64,000 bases of DNA from Favolaschia claudopus (GCA_037176885.1 JAWWNJ010000067.1:1240001-1304000), one strand, 5' to 3'. Shown: positions 23,537-39,433, counted from the stretch's first letter. A program made the numbers and translations. The notes: generated by a model not told the origin, from the sequence alone.

Positions 23537-26500
23537 TTACAGGTCTGCTCCGACCGCGTCAACAACATACAGCACCGCCGATGGACGAACAAACAGCCCG
23601 CGAGTCTCGCCGGGTCCGTCGACGTCAGAGACAGCGGGGCTCGCGCTACGAATCCGTTTTGCGCCCCGCGAACCTCCGAGCGACGAGTCGCCTTGGCGTT
23701 TAATGCCCTTTTGCGTTCCGCCGAATCCGTACCCACTCGCACCGCTGCCTTCGAGCCTCCGCCGCCGCGCAGCCCGATTATTGCTCGCCTCGTCGCCATA
23801 CTCCGACTCGGAACCAGCACCACTACCCACGATCTCAAAGTAACGAATCCCGCCCCAAGACCCGTCGTGCCATTGCTGTCCGCCGCTCGGATTGCCCAGC
23901 CCATCCGCCGCGCTCGCAGGAACCTCGACACCGACCCAGGGCCCGGATTCGCCCTCGACCTCGCCGATGTACCGCGCAAACGCCTTGAACCGCTTGCGCT
24001 TGGACGAGATGATACATGGGATGCCGATTTCGAGCGTCGCGCCTCGCGGGGACATCGGAAGGAGATCTTTGAGCGCACCAGCGGCAGACGGCGGCGGTGC
24101 GGGGCGTTTTGGAGGAGGTTTTGTGGTCTTGGATTGTGTGGCGGTTGAGGCTCGGGTGGTGCTGCCGCTGGCGGTAGAGGGCGTCGCGCCGCCCGCTTTC
24201 GTCGTGACAGTAGAAACAGTGTCGCCTGATCCCTTGCGTTTCACCTTCAGCGTCGACGCGCTCGCAGTCGACGCCGTGCTGTCCGTCTTGCGATGGTCCC
24301 TTTCCTTTCCTTCCTCTTCCTCCAACTCCGCTTCCGCTTCCGAAACAATCATCTTCGGAGGCTCCTTTTCCTTCTCTTTCTCCTTCTCTTTCAGCTGTTC
24401 TTTTTCTTTCTCCTTTTCTTTCTCTTTCTCTTTCGCAGCACCAGCCCGCGGCCCCCGCTGCTTCAACGTAATGACCTTCGTCTCGGGCTTCTTCTCCCGA
24501 TTCACCACAGCAGCCGCCTTCCTCGCCGCACTCGCAGCCGTATCCATCGTACTCGTACTGCTCGCCATGCTCCGCACACTCGGCGGCCCGCGCCGCTTCA
24601 CAACAGACGGATCCAGCGCCGGCACAGGCGGCCTTCCCCCCGCAGTCGAAGTGGACGCCCCCGTCGTGCGCACCGAGACATCCGACGCATTGCTCGCCCT
24701 TCGGCTCCGCGTCGTATTCCGGCTGGCCACGCTCGACGTCGAGCTCTGCCGCGACCGACTACTTGCGATCGCCGTGCGGAAATCAGTGACGCTCGCGCCG
24801 GCGGAGGAGCTCGCCCCGCTCGCCCTCCTTGCTGTACCTCCAGAAGTACCGACAGGCGGCGGCCGCAGGCCAACCGTGCGCGTCGTGCGCACCGTCGAGG
24901 TGCTCCGCGCGCTCGCGGCGGAGCCGGGCCGCGGGGGATGCACACTGCCAGTTGTCCGCGAAGACGCGGCGGAGCGGGGACGAGCTTGTGGAGGCGAAAC
25001 GCTCACGCTGACGGTCGACCGCGCGTACTTGGACGTCGGGGTCGTGGCGCCGCTCGCGGAGGTCAGGCTGCTGGTGCTCGCTGCGGGAGACGGGGGTACC
25101 GCCCGCGTCGGCACGGGCGGGCGTTTAACCCCGACTGTAGGCGAAGGCGGCACGCTGTTAAACCCGTTCCCATTTCCGTGAGCGCGTCCTTTGCCCTTCC
25201 CATTCGCTACGAGTTCAAGCGACGGGAACAGCCCCGCGCCAAGCTCCGGCGTGAGCTTCGAATCCGGCCTCTCGCCACTAATATCCAGCCCCTCTCCCTC
25301 TCCTTCTTCCTCCTCATTGGCGTTGGCGCCGCTGGTACCGGGCTCGCCATTCGTTTGCTTGCGCACAGACCGCGCCGCCTGCGGAGTAGGTATATTCCGG
25401 CTCAGGACGCTCACGCGCATACTGCTTTGTTGAGTGTGGATGCTCAGGCTGTGTTGGTCTGCGTCCTGTTGTAGGTAGAAAAGAATAGCATTTATTGTGA
25501 GCCGACGAGTACATGGGGGCGAGGGAGGAAAAGACGAACGAACCTTGGCACTCAACAGCGCAGCTGATTTACGGGCAGACGCAGCCGTTGGTTGGCGAGT
25601 AGGCTGCCCTGGTACAGGCGGAATCGCGGCGAGGAGGTCGTCTGCGGGGATTTCGAGGACTACGATGATTCGCCGAGCATCAATCAGCATTAGAATTTAG
25701 AAAACAAGAAATGTTTTCGCCACTCACAATCAGCAATCTCCCTGACCGCCCACGGCTCGACGCCATCGAGCCCGCCCTCCCTCGCGACGCGGTCCGCACG
25801 GCCGCGGCCGCCGCGTTTGAGCCATTGCAGGACGTCCATTCTGTTTTAGCAAGAGCAAAATCAGCGTCCGGTTTATTTTAGTGAAATCATGAGAAAACAA
25901 CGAGATATATGTTTATTAATCAAAGAAACGAAACAACGAAAGAACGAAGAGTGATAGGGATGGGGAGAGCTCACCTAGCCTGTTCGACCTGCACGCGGAC
26001 ATGACTCGTCTGGCTTAGGAGGGGACGGGCGGGGAAGGCGTCTTCGCCATCGGCGGGGGGGTCGGGGTGCGGGAGGAGGAGGACGTTGACCAGGGCCTAA
26101 AAAGTAGGAGCGGTTCAGTAAATGCTGAACAGAGCGTAAAACGAAAGGGGAAGGGTACGAGAAAAAATAGAAGGACTGGAGGATGTACGAAAATGCAAAA
26201 AAGTAGACAGGAAGGGAAAAGACGACGAATCATCAAAGCAAAAGAAGAACACAACTGACTGACCTGATACACCCTCCCGGCATTACCTTCCGCCACGCCC
26301 CGCACGACGGACCGCATGGCCCACTCGACGCGCTCGCCGTCTTCGAAGCGGACGCCGTCGGCCATAGTGATGGCGGTCCAGTCGGCTGTTGAGAGTCATT
26401 AGTATCATAAGTAGCAGATAACATTCATATGAAGTGAGGGATGGCAGAGGGAGAGGCAAAAAAACACGGAGGAGAGGATTTATTTGTCAGCTTGAGTTGG

Positions 26501-27976
26501 ATTTAACAAGGAGAAGAAAACGGACCTTCAGCGAAGACTTCTGCGGTTTGGTTTGCCATGACGGAGTCTACGTGGGAGCGGCCGGAGTCTGTTGCGGTGT
26601 GAGCGAGACATTCATTGCGTTGCAAAGAAGAAAGACCCACCAATCAACGGCCGGACAACATCCGCCCACGCATCGACCATGCTGGAGAGACGCGTGCGGG
26701 CAGCTTCCGCCGCCCAAAGAATCGCGAGGGCGTTCGCAGGCGTGGTCCGTTTCGCGAGCCCCTTCAACGCACTGCTCTGCAGCTTCGCAGGCAGCGCGGA
26801 AAACTCCTGCGTGCACCACCCCGTGCCGAACAGCCCCACAAGCGCACGGCGGCTCCCGCGCTCGAGCACCGCGTCCTTCACGTCGTCTCGCAAGGAGAAC
26901 TCGAGGATGCGCGGGACGCGCCCGGCGCATTTGCGGCAGGTGCAGCCGCCGGCGCGCCAGGCGCCGCGGGTGAGCTCCTCGTAGGCGGAGAAGGGGAGGG
27001 CGGCGTGGAAGAGGCCGTGCGCCATTTCGGTGATGATGCGGGCGGAGACTTCGGCGTGGAGGGTGGGGAGGGCGAGGTAGGAGGCGGAGAGGAGGAGGGC
27101 GAGGGCGGTGGTGAGGTCGTAGGTGCGGTGGGAGAAGATGAGGGTGCCGGTGTAGAGGAAGCCGAGGGTGAAGTGGAGGGAGGCGGGGGTGAAGGGGGGG
27201 GAGGGGAGGGTGAGGGTTATGGGGTCGGAGGAGGAGGAGGAGAGAGGTTGTTTTGGGGAGGGCCAGGAGACGAGGGCGGTGTGGAAGTAGGGCGATCTGG
27301 AGGCGAGGACGAAGCGGTGGGAGGAGAAGACGGGCATTTGTTTGTCATGGGCGTCGTCGTCGTCTGTGGAAGAGCTCGGGATGGCGGGGGCGTTGGAGGT
27401 GAGAGCAACGCGGACATCCGAGTACAGTCGAGAGCGCCACATGAAGACCAGATCCTTGCGTAGTTTGTCGATCCGCAGCTCCTCCGCATCGAGCGCATCT
27501 CCGCCGTCGAGCTCTGCCTGCTCGTCGAAGAGAAATTCAAAGGCCTCGCCGAAGCCTTGTCCGGTATAAAGATATTCGAGTTCATTAGAAAACAAAGCGG
27601 GGTTGATATTGGATGTGAGACGAGTGAGACCGCCAGAGGTGGATGGCGCAGGTGAGCCGCGTTCGTAGGGTGAGGGGGATCTGCCCAAGGGTCTGGGGAT
27701 GTCGAGAGACAAAGCGGACGCGGCCAGCGGGTCTTGAGGACGGAAGGAGAAGTATCTAGACTGGAAGGAGGGCGGGGCGCGGGCGTAGACTATGGCTTTG
27801 TGGCCCCAGACTTGCTCGACGGGGGCGTTGGAGTCGTCGGTGGTGAGCTCCCAGACGACATCCGGGAAACGGTCTTTGGCGGCCTTGAAGAGAGCTGCGA
27901 GGTCTCGCTGCCACGCATTGGTTGAGTTGCGCGTCGCCTCTTGCAGCGACAACGCATGCGATGTTTCAACCGTCAT
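23537..27976 (-). CDS. BTB/POZ and CAP-Gly multidomain protein (about 1,266 aa)
   Basis: Seven exons (26641-27976, 26526-26588, 26264-26385, 25975-26096, 25728-25840, 25544-25659, 23537-25465) sum to 3,801 nt with every phase closing. The N-terminal 300 residues hold two BTB-like regions: one with HKAIVYARAPPSFQSRYF and LEYLYTG, the next with SDVRVAL, HRFVLASRSPYFHTAL and LGFLYTG. A middle helical region follows, then a Ser/Thr/Pro-rich linker with a (KE)n charged run near residue 1000. A C-terminal CAP-Gly domain follows (GIPCIISSKRKRF, IGEVEGESGPWVGVEVP, WGGIRYFEI). CAP-Gly binds EEVF/Y tails of tubulin and plus-end proteins; BTB mediates oligomerisation or CUL3 binding. The split into two apparent ORFs is due only to introns. 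Confidence 0.88.
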
Positions 27977-28553
27977 CGCGGGGCACAGCGTCGAAACACT
28001 CCTTCAGGTTACACGAGGCAGCGAGCAAGTCTTTGTCATTGTTTGGTTTAATCCTTTAACTCGTCCACCACTTTCTCGCATCTCTATCGCGTCTGCAACC
28101 TCACTCAGGGTGGTGAAGATGAACTTAAAAACATGAAGCTAGGCCCGAAGGCCAAGCTGGAATTTTCCTGGCATTTTTGAATCAAATTCAAGACTTGTTT
28201 GTGTCTCTCTGCCAGTGATCAGACTCTCTCAACGCCTCTACGGCATGTATATCCACACCCAACACAAGAGAGATCAATCCAACCTACTCACATACCCCTC
28301 TAAACCAATGAAAAGCATCCAGAAGCGCCTCAAGGTGATGCAAAAAATGACATCCCCGGAGAGCCGCAATTTCAAACTCCTCAAAGGGATCTTGATTATT
28401 CGTGAAAGGGATCCGATAGCTCTTCCCAGGCGGCGAATGCAGCGAACAAAGGAGGTATAATAGACAAGCCGCATGTCTGCTGCCTCTATTGTGGTGCTTT
28501 CGACGTGGTTAACGACGCAACAACGCAACGACAAGAACAATACAAGAACGACA
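27977..28553. other. Divergent intergenic region
   Basis: The stretch separates the BTB/CAP-Gly gene (minus) from the gene at 28554 (plus). No supported gene; small opposing frames at 28215-28540 are random-looking. Confidence 0.45.
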
Positions 28554-29443
28554 ATGGATAATGCTCAGCCAGGATCTAGCCGTAACAAGCAGGATGGCAG
28601 CAAAAATAATAACCGCCGCTGTAAGTAGAAACCCCGCGACGTCGAACGCTTTGACCTACTTCCGAGGGCTGATCACTGTCGTCGAATAATTTTATTATTA
28701 TTGTAGATGTTGTCGATCCGGCGGGGTGGTCCCCTGAGGAGCATCGGAGGGCGGCGGAGCACCATCCGCCGAGTGCGCATCATCATCACTCGCATTCTGG
28801 CTTCAGCTCGACTCCGCCTCCTCCGTCTTCAGGTAAGTATTCGTTAAAATTATCTCCTATCATCTTATCTTACCTCCCGCTCACTCGTCTGCGTTTAGCT
28901 CGACACCCCCATGCCCAACGACCCCCCTCCTCGTCAGCCTCGAGTAGTACCTCTCGCTATGCCGGCCTCGCGCCCTCGTCATACGGTACGCTTCCCTCCT
29001 CGTCCCTGGAACCCTTTCCGCTCCTAACAACTACCTGAATCAGACGGCTCCATCCCCATCCCCCGCACCCCCACCTCCACCTCCACCGCCTCCCACCGTG
29101 CCGTGAGCAGGTTCCCCTCTACGCTTGGGGGCGGGCCGCCGGATCCCAACAATCCCAACGCGATGCCAAATAGCCCTGTGTTTCGCCCGCAGACGCCCAT
29201 GGCGAACGGTCCTGGTCATAACCAGTTCCGCCCGCAGACACCGATGCGGGCGCCGGTGCCGACGATGTGCGTTTCCCCCGTTGCTTGATTTATGATATAT
29301 GATAACGACTGTGATATCGTAGGTCCCCGATCCCGCACGACCCGCGGTATGGAGCGAAGGGGGGTGGCCATGGATGTACGTTTTTCGTTCTTGTATCTTT
29401 CGTGTTGCAAGAGATGACAAGTTCTCAGATTGACTTACTTTGA
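28554..29443 (+). CDS. Hypothetical His/Pro/Ser-rich protein, 3' end uncertain
   Basis: The ATG at 28554 (MDNAQPGSSRNKQDG) starts a chain of exons separated by good GT-AG introns, for example GTAAGT at 28622 to TTGTAG at 28707. The exons encode low-complexity sequence: EEHRRAAEHHPP then AHHHHSHSG, a polyproline run, Ser-rich stretches, and two related PVFRPQTPM / QFRPQTPM motifs. No domain was recognised; it looks like a disordered protein. The last coding segment is unclear: read straight through it stops at 29443, but a further basic exon (PPSRRRKRKRRGG) or an acidic coiled-coil frame downstream at 29460-29520 could be spliced in. Confidence 0.5.
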
Positions 29444-29861
29444 CTTTGACTTGGATTGTATGCGCCTCCCTCGAGGAGGAGGAAGAGAAAGCGTCGAGGA
29501 GGCTCAGGGAGAGAGATAAAGCGTGCTTCGTATTTATCACGCACGCATTATTGCGGAAGGATAGCGTACATCGAGGTGTATTTATTATGCATCGACGTCT
29601 CCAAGCGTACGTCTCCTGAGGCACCGTGTCCCGATGTCGGGATGCTTCGTCTGCCATACATATATATCGGCCGTATGATTGTCTTCCGCAATCAAAGCAA
29701 GCATATGTACAGTTACGGCCCCTACATACATACGTACGGTACATCGCAAAAAATCATAACGCTATCAACTTCGCGCTCAACCAATACCCGATGAAAAATC
29801 CCAACAATGACTTTGATATGATATGACCGAGATACCCTGATTTACCCCAGGAATGACCTAT

Positions 29862-31202
29862 TTACTGCTTCTGGGACGAACTCTGGGTCTGTCGCGATGT
29901 AAGTATCCGAAGAAAATTAGAGGAGAAGGCATGACGCACCTGAGCAGCTTTCGCTGCCGTCCTCGACGTAGAGCTCGAGCTTGAGGTAGTTTTCTTTGCC
30001 TATATAATGATTATCGTCAGTGGATGTATGCTACATAGTAGCTGACATACATTTACATTGCTGTTGTTGGTATTGTTATTATGGTTCTTGTTCGCGGCGT
30101 TGTTGGTGCTGTTGGCGTTCGCGTTCTTGTTCGCGTTGTCAGCGTTCGCGTTCGCGTTGCCGTTATTGTTCTTGTTGTTGTTGTTGTTGGCGGCGTTCGC
30201 GTTCTGGTTCTGGTTGTTGCCGTTGTTGTTGTTCTGCGTTCATAATATATACGGTTCAGTAAATAAAACCTAAATCAATCCCGAACTCACATTCTTGTTG
30301 TTATTATTCCCCTGCGAGGCAGCAAGCGCACCGCAAACGCCACCGGCGACAGATCCAGCTGTGTTCACCGCGTTCATGCTTGCCTACACGCGAATTCAAT
30401 CGTCATTTCATTGAGCCCGTCGCACAGGATGGCTTACCTTGAGGACGTCGATTTGGCCTGCGAGGTTTTGGTCGTCGCTGGATATGTGGTTGAACGAATG
30501 AAAAAAGATGATTGGATTGGGCGAGAGACGCACGTCTGAATCTGGTTGAGCAATCCTATCGTGGTGGCCGTCACGGTGCTGGCGATGTTGATCGCGTCGC
30601 ACTGAAATAACCGTTATAAGCAGGTTGATTCTTTTTTGATATCGAGACAGCTTACGGCGGTAGTAAACTGCGCATCGAGCTTGTTAGCATCGGGCGCCTC
30701 GCAAACCGGGCGGGCGGTCTCGCCGGAGTCGAAGGCTGTTGTTAGGGTGCCCTAAGTGCAACAGAAAAAACACAACACAAGTCAGCTCGCTCTCTTTCTT
30801 TAGCTTGGTTGCGCTCGGAGGCGGCGAATACTTACGTTGATGGCACTTAATTGCGCTGCGACGTTCTTGTCGGTGCTGTAGGGCAGGCATCAGAGTTGAG
30901 ATTCAGACGAAGGAGAGTAGACTGGCGGTGCAATAGAAAACATACGTCTTGATTTTATTGAGGAGATCCCTCGTCTGGAACGTCAAGTTACCGGCGACGC
31001 CCACGGTAGCGCACTGGGATTATTCGGAAATTATTAATTCAGCGTGTTAGATGGGGAGGTGGGTAAGAGTACTAACCGCGATACCGAACGAGGCCAAGTC
31101 GCCGACGGCGCGTACGCGGAGGAGCTGCAGTGGGGCTGCCATTGTGGGTGTCAAGCTAGAAGTCGCCAGGACCAGAAGGAGGGAGGTGGAGGAGAAGTAC
31201 AT
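29862..31202 (-). CDS. Secreted asparagine-rich protein
   Basis: The minus strand starts at the ATG at 31202 with a signal peptide (MYFSSTSLLLVLATSSLTPT). Several short exons (introns 50-75 nt) encode a helical domain with NLTFQTRDLLNKIKT, NVAAQLSAING, two Cys-bearing exons, and the sequence DQNLAGQIDVLKASMNAVN. An exon at 30060-30240 then encodes an Asn/Ala/Lys repeat tract (NNNNGNNQNQNANAANN type), and the gene ends in a Ser/Thr/Ala-rich tail at the TAA at 29862. An alternative upstream ATG at 31232 would precede the signal peptide. The family is not recognised; likely extracellular or wall-associated. Confidence 0.6.
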
Positions 31203-34213
<3,011 letters not shown>

Positions 34214-35271
34214 GCTATAGACGATATACGATGCCGGGAGTGAGGTGATACGTATGGTACTGGGAAGGGAGGGAGGGGTGGGTTTAGGGTGGTCACGGAG
34301 ACGCATTAACGAATAAAACAACACCACACCAAGAACACAGCGGCCATTACAAGCAACAAAAGCATATGTATTTATGGGTTCGTACGTGCCGAAGGTATTC
34401 GTACTATTAATATTGTGTGTCACGGTTCCTCGCTATTGTACTCCTCTTTGCTATTTGATTTGGATATTCGCGGCTAATAGGCTGGCCCAAGTTCGGCCGT
34501 TGGCGGTTTCCGGATTCATGGTTTCTCTGCAGTATGTCGAGCGGAAGGGAAATCGAGAAGGACGGTGAAGAAGCACCCAAATTTCGAAATTAGAAGGTGT
34601 ACTTTATATGCTGCGGCTATACTATGATACTAAGGCTCAGCAGTGCATCATAGCACAGTGAATGGACGGAGGGAAGTACTCAACCCAAATATGGAAATTA
34701 TTCACGTCCATCGATATTTGATGGCTACCGTGTGACTATTGTGACGCACTTTCATTCGCATCATTATTCTCCAAGCGACGTGTTTTCACGCGTCAAACCC
34801 GGTCGGAACGTGTAGTATTGAACCAGTTCATTCCTTGTTATTATCTGCTGCGTTGATTTACAACAGGACACCTGATAAATAGTAAATATTGGCAAGCATG
34901 TGGCACACTGCTCAGAAGAGTTGTTGAGTAGTCTCTGAATAAGCCTAAATCAACACTACGTTGGAATTTAGCCTCCTCATTTATTCTCAAGTCATTGGTT
35001 AAACATGCGGGGACCCCCCGCTTCCTTATTCAAATGTTTGTCCCTGAAATTTTCACGAGAATCCCATCGAACATTCAAACTCCGACTCCTCAGGGTATAA
35101 AAAGTCGAGAGGTTTCTGGCTGGATTCCCCACTGATTCCCCGATTGGGCACCCCCTTGCCCTCTCTTCTCTTATTTTATTCTTTCTGTCTTTCACCCGCC
35201 GTTGGATTTCTGGTGCCTTGCACCGGGGACCTCTTTTTCCCTTGCTTATTCCGTGACGGTACATCCGCGAA
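34214..35271. other. Intergenic with TATA-like element near 35096
   Basis: No gene is supported. GGTATAAAAAG at about 35094-35104 lies some 170 bp before the ATG at 35272, and a small inverted repeat (GCGGGGA and CCCCCCGC) lies near 35008-35021. These could be the promoter of the following frame or the end of an older repeat. Confidence 0.4.
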
Positions 35272-35778
35272 ATGGCTCCCAAACCCAGCGGCAGCTCTGC
35301 CTCTCGTTCAGCCTCTCGTGCATCTCGTCGAAACGCCCCGGCAGCTTCGTCTCCCCCGCCGGTCCCTCCCAAACAGTTATCTGGTCCTGGACAGCCGCCC
35401 GCCGCTTCTTCGTCGAAGTCGATCGAGGGGCCTCCCCCGCCGTCGCGCTCTTCTAGCATCGACTGGTTCTCTGCTTGGCGCGTCCAAGAGCCGCTGGTGA
35501 GTCGCACCCACTAATTCTTTCTTTCTGGTTTAATTTCTTTCTAGAGGGAGCACCGGGCGACCTTGGGGATTGCTCAAAAAGGCCTCGAGCCGCCCCCAAT
35601 GGCCATCAAAACCCCATTGGTCTCCACTCCACTTACTATAGATCAATCAGAAGGGCAAGGAACAAACCATATTGGACCAGCGGGCTTCTTTGATCCAAAA
35701 CATTCCAAAGTGCGGATGAATAGGATGGCTTTAGAAAGCGCAGGGTTAAAGTTTGATTCGAGTGCTTCTCTAATTTGA
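35272..35778 (+). CDS. Ser/Pro-rich two-exon frame, probably retroelement-derived
   Basis: The exon from the ATG at 35272 (MAPKPSGSSASRSASRASRR) ends at GCCGCTG before a GTGAGT donor at 35494. The frame resumes after a TTTCTAG acceptor at 35544 (REHRATLGIAQKGLEPPPM) and stops at 35778 after SSASLI. It has no recognised domain. It lies directly upstream of retroelement internal sequence, a polypurine tract and an LTR, so it may be the start of a truncated gag/pol or a captured host exon pair. Confidence 0.4.
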
Positions 35779-36093
35779 TGTACTTCCGAAAACGGCAGGA
35801 ATGACGCCTCATAATGAAAATGACGGCATCGCCGGCCGTGGCGAGAAGTTAAGCCCAGAAACTGTCAACGGAGGTAGAGTGGGAATCTAAAATTAGGTCG
35901 CCATGAGCCCTTCGTTAAGGTTTTCTCTCATGGAATACCAAAGGGGACGAGCGGGAACTGGGCCTCACTGGCGGCCCGTTCGTTATCTAAAATTATTCCA
36001 AGATGAATTTGTCTTGAAGTCCCCTTCCCCGGGAAGATGGATAAGATCCCTAGCGGGCGATCACAAGTCGTCAACTCAGGAGAGTTGAAATCT

Positions 36094-36106
36094 AGAAAGG
36101 GGGAGA
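36094..36106 (+). promoter_or_regulatory. Polypurine tract of LTR element 1
   Basis: AGAAAGGGGGAGA lies immediately before the LTR start TGATAGGG. This is the place where plus-strand DNA synthesis starts in LTR retroelements, and it marks the following LTR as a 3' LTR. Confidence 0.65.
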
Positions 36107-37579
36107 TGATAGGGCTGCTCAGCGGCTAGGCATGAAATGCCCAGAATTTATCGATTTTCGAGACCTATCAGTGGGAGAAGTGAGGCTCGGATAATAAAAA
36201 ATATGCCCGACCTCGCAGGCAGTATCTTAGTGCTGTGGATAGCTGACAAGCTGGCAGGCCACTAACGGGTAGCAGCGGCTTAGACGTTTCCCTAAACATG
36301 GGTGCGAGACTCTGCCGCTGACTATTTCTAAACTGCCGGGCCAAGAGACTTCGTGGGAAACTACTATCTCGAGGTGCTGGAGGCGACCAAGAGGAACTAC
36401 CAACCTCCCTGAGGTTAGGCGCTAACCCGCCAACCCACATGAAGGAGGTCTAGCGGGGGACCATCTGAGTTCAACTTCGAACTCAGGATGGCCGCCACTC
36501 TACCGACGAACATCATCAGCGGCAGGCTCTAACCGAGCATGCCGGCTGAACACGGACAGCCGGGACTTAACCGACTACCAGCAGGGAGCGCCGCAGGGCC
36601 AGCAGCTATCCAGCCAACAGCTCTGCCAGAATGATGAGAAGGACATGGCGAGTTGCCAGGGGCATTTCCCGCTGATTGCGGACAACCCGAACGGCGAGCG
36701 GCGAGCCGCTAACACGGCTCGGCTCTCTCTACTATCCCCTGGATTTAGTCTGTGTTGAAGATAGAGGACAAGACGAACTTGACCGCTGTCGAGCCATTGA
36801 CTTACTACTCAGCGGGAAGCCTTTTCGACTTCAACTCGACCAGCGGCAAGACCATATTATGAAGGAGGAATTTCGTGTCCCCTCCCGGGGACATGGCAAC
36901 CAGCACGCCATTGCACTGCAATAAGGCACAATACCCACCCGCCGCATGGACTTTCTCCGGGAGGCAGCCTTTTCACTCACAGCTCGCAATCCTGAATATA
37001 TCATTGGTTCCCAGCGGGCGCGGCATCAATCTTGGACACTCTCTCATCATGATTTTATTTGGTTGTTTCTGCTCCCGCTGCATGTATTTAATCTCCCGCT
37101 GTACTTTTTGTTACTCAGTCAATTACCTACCCGTAGACAAGGGCAGTTTGTAGCGGACTCTATAATTTGAATTGAAACTTTGAACGAGACTAGACTTGAT
37201 ATCTGAGAGAGATTCGAGTGATACAGAAAGACTTGTGGCATACCAAGCCGCCAGAACTTTGAGAGCCCCGCCAGCCTTTCGAGCCGGAGCCCTCCTGAAA
37301 TACAAAGCCCTGTTTCTCGCCGTTCCACGGTATAACCAAGACCCCCGTTCGAGCTCGCCGCCGCGTAGTGGTGTAAGTGCCCCGGCCACTGTTAGTGTCC
37401 GCGCCATCGACGTAAGAGCCCCGCTCCTCGCCAGAGCCGCGCCAGTTGAATAAGAACCCCGTCCCGCTGAGCCGCGCCTTCTGCCCGCCGGTTGTCATCC
37501 AGAAAGCTTCTTCCCGGTTGACGATCCACTACCGGGCGACGCTTTTCTATTGGCACGGAGACCCTCCCCGCTAGACTCA

Positions 37580-39229
37580 CACCGGGGGCAAAGTCCGAGG
37601 CCTTTGGAAAAGCAAAGGCCTTAAAGACCTTTGCCCAACCTTTGCCACACCTTTGCCAGGCCTTTGTTGTCAAGACGGCAAGCATGCCGGTTGATACATC
37701 AACAACTCGGCTGAGTATCGGCGCTACCTAGGAATTTCCCCACCGCGATGATAGACCCGGTATTGGGCCAGGGCTGAATTTATTCATTTTCAGTTCAAGT
37801 GCTATTGTATTAAAAGAGTAATACATTAAATACCAAGGGAATACGCTCGTATGAGGACTGGTGTTTGCCTGAGCGGCCAGTTAAAGGATTATACACTAGT
37901 GGGAGGTCTGGCACTGTCTACGACTGCGCTGGTATAGCGTGAAAGTTATAATATTCCAGAACAGACCTATCACGATAGGTCTCTAACCATCCGGAATAGG
38001 ATTGGGAGTCGCCCTGTGTTCCGACCAAAGGCAGAATGAGTGGGATATTACTTGGAACTTATAAGAACCTGCCGAAAGGCCAGAAGGCGTGTTTCCTGGA
38101 GGCAAGAGGCTTTCACGAATAATTCTATAAACCAATTGCGAGGGATTTGCGGACGTAGAATATTCCTACAAGGAACTACACGTCATGCCGAGGTGGCTGC
38201 CGCCGTATTACGATCAAGGAGCACGGTCCGAAGAGGGACACCCATTAATGCCAATTTGGGCAATATTGATTAGGCCGCAGCGGGCCACTGTCATAACATA
38301 ATGATCGGGATAAGGGAGTGGAACTCAATGCACTTTTGATCCATTTCCTGTTCTGGCAACCAAGGATAGGGCGAGGGCATAGCGGGCCCTAGGTTTCTCT
38401 CACCATATACCCGTTTGTCAATTGTTCGGTCTCTTATTATTTATTAGTGAAAGGTATAAAAGGCATCGTTTCCTGTACTGGTACTCTAGTGGATTCCCTC
38501 CTCTCGTTGTGAGCGTCAAGCCAGTATTGGCTTCGTGAACAACTAGACGTTGGACTCCATTCGAGATAAACTCCAGAAGCTTATTTGTTTCTTTGGTTTG
38601 TTTCGTCAATATATACTGTCTGTTGGATCATCTCTTGAATTGTACGCGTGGAATATTGGAACTTTGGGAACTTACGCGTGGAATTATAAGAACTTGTGAC
38701 CTACGGGACGCGTGAAACAGTTATCGGACATCTTTCGCGAGTGATATATTGGCGGCTTTACAAAGCAACTTAAACACCTAAACCTCTTGAGAAGAGTTAC
38801 ATCTCAAACCTTTGTTGAAACCCACACTTCCTGTGTCAACATAGGACTCGTATAGACGTTCTCTGTACAAAGTCAGCAATCGCGAAAGCTTAAGTTTAGT
38901 ATATTTTGAGTATTAGGATAGTTGGATTGCCACAGTCTATACTGGACTGGAACCCCGAACCTCGCACGTCGATCTCATAGTGGTTAGGATTATATTTAAG
39001 ATTTGATTAGGGATTTAATTCCTTTCATTTCTTGGGTGTTTTCCATAGTTGCCCTATAGTCAGCGTTTCAGCGATTGCGAAGGTGACCCACAGTCACCGA
39101 TGCCATCACCGGCATGCATGCCGCTACCACCGCGTGTCGACAACAAAGGCGTCGCAAAGGTTGCGCAAAGGTGTGGCAAAGGCCTTTAAGGCCTTTGCTC
39201 TTCAAAGGCCTTGGGCCTTGCCCCCGGTG
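37580..39229. mobile_element. 1,650-bp TIR transposon inserted in the LTR (3-bp TSD, CACC termini)
   Basis: The ends are imperfect inverted repeats of about 110 bp, beginning CACCGGGGGCAA and rich in repeated CCTTTG/CAAAGG subterminal units. The insertion is proven by the second LTR: at 42014 the uninterrupted sequence reads GACTCAGAATTT, while here TCA occurs on both sides (37577-37579 and 39230-39232). A 3-bp duplication with CAC termini and arrays of short subterminal repeats points to the CMC/EnSpm-type superfamily, possibly Plavaka-like; PIF/Harbinger also makes 3-bp duplications. No transposase frame is present inside, so it is non-autonomous. Confidence 0.85.
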
Positions 39230-39412
39230 TCAGAATTTCTCATTTCAAAGTCTCAGAAAGAGTGACTCTTCGCTTCTCCCGCTGCGAATCGTTTTGCCTG
39301 CTACGTTCTCGCTAGACAATCTAGTAGTTCGTCCCACTCAAACGTAGCGACCTTGATTGATTGAAGCTTGCACAAGTATTCTGAGGGACGATATGTGCTC
39401 CCGCCACCCCGA

Positions 39413-39433
39413 ACACACACACACACACACACA
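39413..39433. repeat. (AC)n microsatellite inside LTR 1
   Basis: About ten AC units; the second LTR has about five at the equivalent place near 42197-42207. Confidence 0.95.

Noticed and set aside
23892..25181. 429-codon and overlapping 393-codon plus-strand frames
   Set aside because: Shadows of the BTB/CAP-Gly gene's last exon: Phe/Ser and Arg/His runs mirror the (KE)n and Ser-rich coding on minus.
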